This document shows positions 9,763-19,515 of a DNA stretch of 64,000 bases, in pieces. The DNA lies in NCBI GenBank assembly GCA_900312665.1, contig ONZQ02000015.1:62001-126000 (forward strand), read 5' to 3'. Every line of letters starts with the position of its first letter. The stretch's first letter is position 1. Origin of the DNA: Cephalotrichum gorgonifer (Eukaryota > Ascomycota > Sordariomycetes > Microascales > Microascaceae). The notes beneath the pieces are model-generated. The model was not told the DNA's origin. It did no database searches and saw only the letters and a list, made by a program, of their open reading frames with translations. The position numbers and the translations under genes were made by a program.

Positions 9763-11313
9763 ATGCACCTCCATGCCTATCTCCTCATCCCCTTGTTCCT
9801 CCCGGGGGTCTCGGCCCAGCTAAACCACTATGCGCAGGCGGCGGGCCTCAAGTTCTTCGGAACGGCCGTCGACAACGGGGCGCTCGGCAACGCGGCCTAC
9901 ATGGCCATCGCGCGGGACGCCGACGAGTTCGGGTCCGTGACGCCGGCCAATGGGCAGAAGTGGGCCAACACGGAGGCCAGCCGGGGCAGCTTCGGCTTCG
10001 GCATGGGGGATGCCGTGGCGGCCGTGGCGGGGGAGAGGCTCATGAGGTGTCACACGCTGGTGTGGCATAACCAGCTGCCTGGGTGGGGTGAGTCTACTTT
10101 TCTGTTTCTGCGTGTGTAGTGCTTGTATTTTAGGAAGGGCGCAAGTGTATCTAGTGTATGTGTGTGTATGTGTGCGTGCGTGCGTGTGTATGCTGTTATT
10201 GGGAAGGGGAGATAAGTATGGAGGACTGACAGCCACAAGTCAACAGTATCTTTAGCAGATCCGACATGGAGAGCGTCATCACGACACACATAACCAACGT
10301 TATGAACCACTACAAAGGCCAATGCTACTCCTGGTATATCCCTACATGTTCTTCATCCCCTTTAATTACCTTCCCTTCCCCTCCCCTCCCCTCCCCTCCC
10401 GCGCTCCGCACTAACACATCTAGGGATGTCGTCAACGAAGCCGTCGAAGACGATGGATCATTTCGCCAGAGTCCAAGTAATTCTCTTCCCCCCTTCGCCC
10501 CCCCGCTCCCCGATATAATCCCCTGCCCTACCCTCCCTATCTTCCCCCTTAGCTAACCCCATCCCCCCCTTTTCTCTCCCTAAGTGTTCCGCGCCATGGG
10601 CGAAGACTTCATCGCCCACTCCTTCAAGGTCGCCGCCTCCGTCGACCCGGCCGCGAAGCTCTACTACAACGATTTCAACATCGAGCGCTACATCAACGAC
10701 AAGATCCGCGCCGTGCGCGCCCTCGTCTCGCGCGCCCAGGCCGCCGGCGCCCGCATCGACGGCATCGGCATGCAGGACCACGCCCGCGTCGGCAGCGCCC
10801 AGAGCCAGAAGGAGCTGACCGACACCATGGAGTTCTTCGCCGAGGTCGTCGACGAGCTGGCATACACCGAGGTCGACATCCGCCACACGCGCCTGCCGGT
10901 CGGGGACGAGGAGAGGGAGCAGCAGGCGAGGGACTACGTGGAGATGGTGAGGGCTTGTCTGGCCGTGGAGAAGTGCGTGGGTATCACGGTGTGGGATTTC
11001 GCGGATCAGGTAACGTCGTTCCCCTTTTTCTTCCTCCTATATATATATCCCCCTCCTCAAACTTGAGTGGAGGTAGGAGGAGGATAGTTGACTGACGTGT
11101 GGGGGGCACTGGCAGTACTCCTGGATCCCGAACGAGTTCCCCGGCGAGGGCGAGGCCTGTCTCTTCGACAGGAACCTTCAGAAGAAGCCGGCGTACCACA
11201 GCGTGCTCAGTGTACTCCAGAGCGCCGCCGCCGAGAGGACCGCCGCCCCAGAGATTACGGCCACGGCTACGACGCTGGAGACGGTGGCTACCGCTGATCC
11301 TGCTGGGAAGTAG
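9763..11313 (+). CDS. secreted endo-1,4-beta-xylanase, glycoside hydrolase family 10
   Basis: Five exons: 9763-10087, 10240-10333, 10424-10476, 10585-11009 and 11116-11313, giving 364 residues. The first 18 or so residues are a signal peptide ending V-S-A before Q-L. The enzyme hydrolyses internal beta-1,4 bonds of xylan outside the cell, with retention. Family landmarks are V-T-P-A-N-G-x-K-W, the H-T-L-V-W-H-N-Q-L-P-G-W-V segment, D-V-V-N-E-A carrying the acid/base Glu (the junction of exons 2 and 3 falls in the preceding Trp codon), T-E-V-D-I-R carrying the nucleophile Glu, and G-I-T-V-W-D-F-A-D-Q-Y-S-W. For intron 1, I chose the AAG acceptor at 10239, because it alone restores the frame and the family motif L-P-G-W-V. 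The C-terminus is a Thr/Ala/Glu linker-like tail with no carbohydrate-binding module after it. Confidence 0.93.
10154..10192. repeat. TG-rich simple repeat in xylanase intron 1
   Basis: A (TG)n/(TGCG)n run lies inside the first intron of the xylanase gene. It explains why this intron is long (152 nt). Confidence 0.85.
10372..10400. repeat. CCCTC simple repeat in xylanase intron 2
   Basis: About five copies of CCCTC occur just upstream of the branch point (CTAAC) and acceptor of intron 2 (10334-10423). They form the polypyrimidine part of that intron. Confidence 0.8.
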
Positions 11314-11587
11314 ACGAGGGTCGTGTCTCGGGGATCCTTGCTCCCGTGGACTCTCAGAGGTCTAAGAAAATAAACGACCGCTCTTGCTATGGTCACCCGT
11401 GTCGCCTGTTAATAGCAAGGACGGGAGTAATCTTCGGGTATAAACCTGCCCACAAGCTAGATCCAATTCTGAATTCTTCTTCCCTTAATTCCGTGATATA
11501 ACACCGCGCTCGTAACTTCGTAGAATGTGATGAAAACGATAAGAGCTGCCCCCACTTCACCTCACCTCAGAAAAGCATCCCCTTCCT

Positions 11588-13000
11588 TCACAAACCCGCC
11601 GAGAACCCGCCGACGGCTCCAATAAGCCTATCCAGCACCCCCTCCTCGATCCAGAAATGCCCTGCCGTCGACACCTCCACGGCGTGGAACCTCGACCTCG
11701 GAGCCCCCTGCATCCGCCTCGTCCAAGTGCGCAGCTTCGACGCGGAGACGAAGACGTCCTTGTCGCCGAAGATGGCGAGGGTGGGGTTGCGCTGTAGCTT
11801 GAGTGTCTCTGGCGGCGTCGTCGTGTCTCCCTTTGACGCATCCTCACCTACCGAGGCCTCCGCGGGTTCGGCGCCCTCGTCGGAGTCCTTCTTGTGGTGA
11901 AACGCCATCTTTAAGAGCTTCGGCACCCCCGGGAGCGGTAGCCTCGTCGGGAGGAACGACATGGTAGCTAGGTGCGAGATGGTCCCCTGGAGCGGCGAGA
12001 CGAGCAGATACGCCACCCTGGGAGGGACGATTCCCGAGGGCTCCAGATGCCTCAGCCCCTCTGCCGCGCCCCCGCCTCCACTGCCTCCGCCCCCGCCCCC
12101 GCCTCGGCTGGGCCTTCCCTCCCCGGATGACCTCCTCTTCCGCCCCACCACGTCCCCGATGCTCCTCCGGATCTTCTCCTCCGCCTCCGCGATGAACGCC
12201 CGCCTCCCGTCTGAAGACTTCCTGATGGCCTCCCCAGACTCCGTGCCCCCGACGCGTATCCCCGATCTCCGGGTCGAGCCGCCGCCGCCACCGCCGGGGG
12301 TACCAGACCTCGAGCGCGCCTCCTTCGCCCTCGCTCTCGCCTGCGCGAGGGCGCCGTTCTCGAGCTCCGCGAGGTGTTCGGCCCTCAGGCAGATCTCGGC
12401 GGCCGCCGTTCCCAGCTTCGGCTGGTCAAACGGGCGGAGGAGGTCGTCCAGCGGCGGGAGGAGCGTGGTTACCATGGCCCCGTAGGAGTAGCCACCCATG
12501 AGGAACACGGGCGGATCGGCCCCGGGGCCACGGCGGCGGTGGGGCGCGGACGGGTCCAGGTGATGGGCGTAGTGGAGCATGAAGGCCACGACCGAGACGT
12601 AGTCGTCCTTCTCGCCCTTCGCCGTCCAGGAGGTTCTGCCCTCAGAGTCTCCGGCGCCCCTATACGTATACGGTTAGAGGGGCCTAGTCTATAACCGAGA
12701 AAGGACGGGCACCCTAGAAGATATTTACCGGAAGTTGAACGTCCCCACGAGATACCCCTTCCTGACCAGAGTGCCGGCAACGACATCCACGACCCTATCG
12801 TCCGCGCTGCCCCCCAGCGGGGCGTACGGGTGTGCGAAGACCGCCACCTGGCCCCTCCACGGCTCCTCGTCCGCGCCGCCGAAGCTTAGGGCCGAAGCGG
12901 ACAGCGAGTCCGGGTGGTAGACCCTGCATGACAGGACCGTCGTGTCGTGCAGGGAGGGGATGGTGAAGGAAATGGTCGGCGGGGGTAGCGTAGTATCCAT
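11588..13000 (-). CDS. alpha/beta-hydrolase superfamily protein
   Basis: Two exons: 12729-13000 then 11588-12659, 447 residues. The single intron (69 nt, GTAAAT...ATAG) splits the Arg codon of the F-N-F-R-G-A-G-D-S-E-G segment, a hallmark of the small cytosolic alpha/beta hydrolases of COG2945 type. The nucleophile elbow is G-Y-S-Y-G. The likely acid is Asp in F-G-D-K-D, and the His is in T-A-G-H-F-W near the C-terminus, so a full Ser-Asp-His triad is present. Between nucleophile and acid there is an unusually long insertion of low complexity (Arg/Ser-rich with two poly-Gly runs). There is no signal peptide. The substrate is unknown; an esterase or peptidase-like activity is possible. The xylanase gene is convergent with it. 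Confidence 0.8.
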
Positions 13001-13765
13001 TGCAGCTTCGTGCTTCCTTCTCCCACTTCACTCTCCTGATTCTTTCTCCCTTTTCCGTCTCCTACTCTCCTGCTTCTTCTATCTCACCCTATCCGCCTAC
13101 CACGCCCCTACCTAAACCTCTTCTTCAAAACTCGTTCTTTAAGAGCGCGTCTTCAACACCTACCTGATCACCACCTTCATCGTGGAGAATTTTATCGTTA
13201 TTTCTTTCTGTCTTGAGAAACCACGGGAATTAACTGAAATCAACCACCCCGCCGGCCTATCCGAAGGAGAAGAAAAAGGATGGAAATTTACGAGACAGGG
13301 AATGCCGGGGGATGTTATCTGCTCTGCGATGTTAGTTGCGGTGGCGGGCGCTGCAGAATCAGGTGGACATGGAAGACGGAATTGTCCAATGACGGGTGCG
13401 GTGACTAAGCCGCCAGCCATCAAACCAATGGCCAACTAATAGTTCACAGTTTGTACTATGGCAGTGCTCGTAATGCTCGTAATATTCGTATGCGCCGTTC
13501 GCCGAGTCCCGTATCCCGGACATGTCGGTGTGAGAAGGAACCGAGCCGAACCGAACCCCGAGACGAGGCGGAATCCAAATCCGACCCTGACCCTGCACAA
13601 CTATTGCTGGTACACCGCGTGGGCGCAGGATTCGCAAGAGTCGGAATACCAACATATACTGACACTGACACTTACACTGACGTTGAGGGATAAAATATAT
13701 ACGATTAAAAATATACAACACGTCGTAGCGATATGCAAATAGTGATCAACCAATCCTCTCCGCAC
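13001..13765. other. intergenic region between the hydrolase 5' end and the FAT1-like 3' end
   Basis: 765 bp that holds the promoter of the hydrolase (C/T-rich near 13020-13140) and the 3' region of the acyl-CoA synthetase. Short direct repeats of the ACTGACACTGACACTT type occur near 13655-13680. No coding region is supported. Confidence 0.45.
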
Positions 13766-15808
13766 CTACAACCTCGCCTTCCCATCACTAATCACCTTCC
13801 AGTCGCTTTCCGTAAACGGAACGTACTCACCCCCTTTCAACCACCACACTGTTGCGGGGTCGACCTTGGTGGGGTCCACGCCCTCCGTCCTGAGGCTGTG
13901 CTTCTGATGCTTGAGCGTCGCCGTTGTGGCCTCCCCCATCTCCGGCAGGATCCTCAGGAACACAGGCCGCGCGTACGGCGGAAGGGCCTTCGTGACGTGG
14001 CCCGCAATGCTCCGCATCGTGATCTCGTCCGGCTGCCCGTTCAGCACGACTGCCGCACACCCGGCACGCCCGTCGTGGTGGGGCAGCTCCACGCCGTAGA
14101 CGTTCGCCTCGTGGATCGCAGGGTGCAACCCCATGACGTGGCTCACCTCCATCGTCGACACATTCTCGCTCTTCCAGCGGAACGTGTCCCCGATGCGGTC
14201 CGAGAAGAAGACCCGCCCCTCGTTGTCCCAAATAACCGTGTCCCCCGTGCGGAACCACGCGTCGCCCTTGCTGAACACGTCGCGGAGTATCTTCGAGCTG
14301 GTCGCCTTGGCGTTATTGTAGTAACCCTGGAATCTTTCACTCGTGTCGCCCGCTGGCAGGCGGTGCAGGAGCTCACCAGGCTCGCCAGCCCCGACCTTCC
14401 TACAGCGACCCGTCTTGGGGTCCCGAATCGGCTCGTTCGTCTCGGTATCCACCTCAATGACCGCCATGCGGAATGACATGACGAGGTCATAGAGCCAGCC
14501 GTTGCGGCCCATAGCGCCCAGCGCGTGGTCGTTCTTGCTCAGGTTGAACATGGCCAGAGGGGCCTCGGTGGCGGCGTAGAACTCGCCGATGGCGTCAATG
14601 CCGAAGCGGTCCTTGAAGGCGGCCCAGATGTCTGGCCGGAGGCCGTTTCCAAAAGCCGTGTGGACCTTGTTGGCCTTGTCTATGTTCTTGCCCGTCACCG
14701 GGTCGATCCGGGGAGGTGCCCCGAGGAGGTAGCGGCACATCTCACCGACGTACTGGATGATGGTGGCGTCGTGTTCTCGGACCTCGTCCCAGAACTTCGT
14801 GGCGGAGAACTTTCTGCCGATGGCGATAGTCTTTCCGCATTCTATCGTGTTAAGAACCCCCATGACGGCAGCAGAACTATGGTACAGCGGCATGGCCTAT
14901 GCTGTGTCAGATGGGGGGGAAAATGCCGTGGAGATCCTACTCGTACTTACGGTGTAGAACACGTCGCCGGGCCTCCACCCGAGCCACCTGGAGACGACGC
15001 CGGCGCCGAGGATAGTCTTGGCCCACGACATAATGGCCGCCTTTGGCAATCCCGTCGTGCCCGACGTGTAGATGAGGGCCGCCATATTCTGCCCACGATC
15101 CTCATACCTGTCCTCGTCTGGATACCTCACCGGTTCGGTGGCTAGGATGTCACGCTCAAGCTCCGGCGTCAGGACGACGATGCGGACGGAATCAAGGTCC
15201 CGCCGCACATCCTCGCTGACCTTGTCGACCACGTTGGGGTCGACGAGTAGCAGCGAAGTCGTGGCCGCCTTGACGCAGTGCGTCAGGACGCTCCCGGTGA
15301 GGTTGAAGTTAATAAAGGCCGGCTTCGCGCCGATAGCCCACAGGCCGAACCACAGGAAGATGAAAGTATCCGAGTTCTCAAAGTTCATAGCGACGATGTC
15401 CTTAGGCTTCACGCCGTAGTTCTTGCGCAGCCATGCACCGTACCTGAGAACCCGGTCATACGTCTGGGCGTAGGTATACGACCTGCCCTCGAACTTGAGG
15501 AACGTCACCGAGGATGTGGAGCTATTCTTGGCGCGGTCCTCGAGAAGGTAGAAGGCGTTCAGGCGGCCCCTCATCTCGCGGAGTTGCGTTGCCAGCCCCG
15601 TAGGAATAACCGACCTAACAAGGAGCCAGTCGTACCAGAAGGACGTTTTAGCATTGAGGTAGCTCAGGCCCGCGATGACGGCAGGGGCCGCGACGCTGAG
15701 AGGTACTGCAGCTGTTTTCAGTTAGCAACTAGTAATTGGGCGATATATATACATATTTGTATATGCAGCCGAGCGGTGTGGTGTTTGGAGATGCGGCTTA
15801 CACGACAT
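13766..15808 (-). CDS. FAT1: very-long-chain acyl-CoA synthetase / fatty acid transport protein (Fat1/FATP family)
   Basis: Three exons: 15802-15808, 14951-15711 and 13766-14896, 632 residues. The first coding exon is only seven bases (ATG TCG T). It is followed by a GTAAGC donor and a 90-nt intron with a GCTAAC branch. No other start in frame upstream of the conserved N-terminus was found. The enzyme activates and imports long and very long fatty acids as CoA thioesters at the plasma membrane, ER, lipid droplet or peroxisome. Landmarks are a hydrophobic N-terminal segment, the AMP-binding loop Y-T-S-G-T-T-G-L-P-K, M-P-L-Y-H-S, the FATP segment Y-V-G-E-M-C-R-Y-L-L, and the signature R-T-G-D...D-R-I-G-D-T-F-R-W-K-S-E-N-V-S-T. 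The C-terminal A-R-L could act as a peroxisomal PTS1. Confidence 0.93.
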
Positions 15809-17282
15809 TGCGCCCGAAGCGGGATGTTTCCCACTGTCCCGTGTAGTCGTACTCGATAGAGAGACGCCGCCAAGGCGAGGTAGAGGACCGCCGGCGGACC
15901 CGAAACCTTCAAAAATGAAATATGAGAGTACTTAGGACGGTGTCAAAGGCAATGGGAGTCGAAATATGAATCTAGGTGTAGTTCGGATGTGACAATTTGC
16001 GCGAAGGAAAGTACTTAGAAAATGGGGTCGGGTGTCGAGTGTCGAGCGGAAAAAAAAAGGCAGTTGCCACCCGCAGTTGGCGTCACGACCTACAAGCGGG
16101 AAGGAACGATGGGAGAAGAGGGGAGAATCCTATTATGACAGAGTTGGGAGGCAAGAGAATCTATTGGGATAATAAAAGCAGCAGCATTTCCCAAGAGACC
16201 AAGATTGGAGAGGGCTGGCTGGATGCCATGCCATCCTACGGAGCGTTATTTGCTTCTCCCGACTTCCGAGCTGCGTAAACCAAGACTGGCAACTCTCGCG
16301 AACACGCGCAGGTGCCCCCGCCCTCCCCTGATGATCGGTCCATGGTCAGTGCAGCGAACCCCTCTGCTCGTGTACGAGTAATGTCGGCCAGCCGAGGAGC
16401 TAGAGCTGCAAGTAGTTAGACATATGAACATGGATGGGCACGGAGTCGGGGTGATAGGGATGGGCGGTAGTCCGATCTTCAAGAGAGGGGTGCAGGTCGT
16501 TTACCCCAGATTCTGCAACCCAAGACGAAAATGCCGAGGTACGTTCGAATTGGCGAGAGTGATCATGATGGCATTATTGCGAGTGCAACATACAAGTTCG
16601 TTGCCACGCACTAGCACGAGTGGAGACTAATACTAGCTGGGCACGGGATGAGTGGAGTGAGTTTCCGATCTGGGCAGGCGGCTGCCATGTGAAACTCAAG
16701 ACGCCACTTTCCTCTCTCGCCTCGGTCCGCTACGCGACAGGTGTCGGCCAGGAGTTGAGACAACTCGATAAGACCACGAGATGAGTGAGTTCGAATAAGA
16801 CGGCTCCTAAAACAACTGTCGCTCCGATATTTTCGGGAGGGAACGTTCCTACCTGCCAGCGTTGAAAATGGAAGAGACCCAACAGTTCCATGTGGACTAA
16901 ATGTAATACCAAACCACTTATGATGTACAGGAGTCCAGTTTTCTCAGCAATGTCTCCTAACACGTATGCTAGTATAGGAGAGTACATACGTAAGGGGGTA
17001 AGGAACTTATCATGCGCTAACAAGTCTAGTCCCTCCGCAGCTTGTACTTAGACGCAAGGGGTATGTCACGTGATACCGTGCGACGTGCGCCAGATCGCGG
17101 CTTCACACCTGAAGATGACAACGAGCCATGCGTGGATCCGCCGTGGTACCTCCATCCGCCCCCTAACTTGCGACCTTGATCGGCCGGCCGGAGTCTAAAC
17201 AACCTCCCCTGTATAGACGGCCCTACCATCCCCCTCTCTCCAGTCTCCTTCCCCCCTCTTTCGTCGAAACGGCCCCTCCACC
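15809..17282. promoter_or_regulatory. divergent promoter region FAT1-like / PIG-S
   Basis: About 1.47 kb between two divergent starts. It is clearly AT-richer than the coding DNA. Only random short open frames occur. The last 100 bases before PIG-S are C/T-rich. I see no assignable regulatory site. Confidence 0.45.
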
Positions 17283-18991
17283 ATGGCAAGCCTTGAGGGT
17301 CCCGGCGCGCCGCCCGTCAAGGCCGCCCAAGACGACGCCCCTCCCTCGCCGCCGCAGGCGCCCCCCGAGAAGCCGTCCGACAAGCGCCGTAGGTCTCTCA
17401 TCATCCTCTCCTCCTGGATCATCGTCGTCCTCCTGGGCCTGCCGATATGGTGGAAAACGACGAGCATATACCGCGCGAACCTCCCGCTGTCGGAAATGAT
17501 AGACTGGGCCGATGGAAAGGTACCACTACGAGCTGCCCGCCCCCCTTCCTCACGTACCCTGATGGGCAGTCTCTGCGGGGGCGCGAAGGAGGTGTTAGTA
17601 GGCTAACTTTCGTTCCTCTCAGGCCTGCAAGCCCTCCTTTTCTCTCCAGGTAGCGCTCGACGCCGGCGGGCTGCCGGATGAGGCGGCCCAGACCCTCCTC
17701 CGCCTCACGCAAGGCGCCCTCGACGACCTGAACGACTTCCCGGCCCACCAACTCCGCCTACGGCTCCCACCCGATAGCAGCGCCGACGGCACCGCGCCGC
17801 AAGACGCCCTGACAGTCCGGCTCACCCCGGGCGACTCCATGTCCGCCACCCTCGACAGCCGCCTCCCCGTCCTCTCGGTCGCCTACCCCCCCGACTCGAT
17901 CCCACCTCCCACCTCCTCCGCCTCGGCGCTCGCGACCTACGTCGCCTCCGAGCTACACGCCGCCTTCTCCGAAGAGCAGGCCATCCTCTCCTACCTCCTC
18001 TCCTCGTCCACCATGGCCCCCGAGTCCAGCAAGAAGACCGTCCCCCCCCCCGACCGTCGTCGCCTCCCTCGAGAAGCGCACCACCCGCGCCTTCCGATAC
18101 TCGCACACCTACCACCTCACCTTCTCGCTCTTCACCTCCGGGCCCGCCCCCAGCACCTGGGATATCGATGCCGCCATCGCCTCGTACATGCAGCCCGTCC
18201 TCGACGTCCTCAGCCTCATCCACAACTTCACCGTCGACACGCAGGTCCAGCTGTATGCCGCCCCGGGGGTCCAGTCCGAAGACCTATCCAAGGACGACCT
18301 CACGTCCTTCATAAACGCCGCCGAGTGGCCCCTCTCCCCCTCCATCGGCGGCGCCCCGACCATCAACTTCATCATCTACATGGGCAACCAGACCGTCGCC
18401 CTCTCCGAGTCCGAGAAGTCCCAGTCGTGGCTCATCCCACAGTGGGGCGCCGTCTACCTCCTCCCCCCAACCCCGGGGTCCCACGTCTCCCCGGACGCCC
18501 TGAAGAAGCCTCTCCTCGCCTTCTCCTCGCACCTCCTCTCCCTGCTCGGAACGCCGGAGAAGGGCTCCCTCCCGCTCCGCCTCTCCGCCCTCGCCCGCAT
18601 CCGCTCCGCCGACCTCCTCATCCGAGCCTCCTCCACCCTCGGCGCCCTCGCCCGCCTCTCTCTCAGCTTACCCTCCATATCCATCCCCGGGTCCGTGGCC
18701 GACGGCGTCGCCAAGTCCCTTCGCCACCTTTCGATCGCCTGCGCGGACTTGGCGTCTCCACAGGCGCTAGAGCACGCCCGGATCGCCGAGGCCGAGGCCG
18801 AGAGGGCCTTCTTCGAGAAAAGCATGGTCGGCCAGCTCTACTTCCCTGACGAACACAAGGTGGCCGTGTACATGCCGCTCCTGGGGCCCGTGGGCGTCCC
18901 GCTTGTCACCGGGCTGGTAAGGGAGATCAGGGAGTGGCTGAAGCGCAGGAAGGAGAGGGCAGCGGTGGCGAAGGAAAAGAAGGAGACATGA
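17283..18991 (+). CDS. GPI17: GPI transamidase component PIG-S (Gpi17), frame broken at a C10 run
   Basis: Exon 1 is 17283-17519 and exon 2 is 17623-18991. The acceptor at 17622 (GGCTAAC branch, CTCAG) gives D-G-K-A-C-K-P-S-F-S-L-Q, as expected for the family; a second AG at 17649 would drop this motif. PIG-S is a subunit of the ER complex that attaches GPI anchors to proteins. One N-terminal membrane helix (S-W-I-I-V-V-L-L-G-L-P-I-W-W) is followed by a large lumenal domain. The C-terminus has the conserved Y-F-P-D-E-H-K-V-A-V-Y-M-P-L-L-G-P-V-G-V-P and a basic tail. The frame changes at 18042-18051, a run of ten C: upstream coding is in one frame and downstream coding, starting P-T-V-V-A-S-L-E-K, is in another. 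Nine C would join them. Either the assembly has one C too many or this allele is truncated; as written the frame ends at 18849. Confidence 0.88.
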
Positions 18992-19515
18992 TCTGGGCGC
19001 GCCGGGTTTAGTTTTAAAAGGGGCTTGGTTGAGCTTGTGAGAAGTTATTATTTGTAACATATACGATAGTCTCTGCATTAATGAATTGGCATTGGGAACT
19101 TGTCAGCGTGCTGTAGGGTTGTTTTTCCCATCCTAAGGAACCTAAAGATTGCCCATGGGACTTCATTTTCTTGTCCGGGACACCTCACTTCTTACTTCGT
19201 GGCATCTACTATTAGTGAGCCAGCCTCCTGAAAGTCTCTTATCTGCTAGGAAAATCTTCATTCAAAGTCATGTTCATTTCATCTATAACAAGCAATCCAA
19301 AACAAAAACTCCCATACATCTTGAAGACCCTTATGAAACCAAAGGGGTAGGTAGAGCAACCTTTGAAGAAGAAGAAGAAGAAGAATAAAGGTGGAGGTAG
19401 TACCCATACAAGGGCTTCCCTACCCCATCAGACCGGCCCGTTCCACTCATGAATCCGAGCTTCAAGGCCCGAACAATACTAAGTATCACCATCAATCGAA
19501 TCCACCCCCCCCTCT
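18992..19515. other. convergent 3' region between PIG-S and the Kelch/BTB gene
   Basis: 524 bp of AT-rich sequence between two stop codons. It carries a (GAA)n microsatellite at 19365-19385. No gene is supported. Confidence 0.5.
19365..19385. repeat. (GAA)n microsatellite
   Basis: Seven near-perfect GAA triplets in noncoding DNA downstream of both flanking genes. Confidence 0.85.

Noticed and set aside
10088..10246. Use of the CAACAG acceptor (10246) for xylanase intron 1
   Set aside because: With the GTGAGT donor it shifts the frame. The AAG acceptor at 10239 restores both the frame and the conserved L-P-G-W-V.
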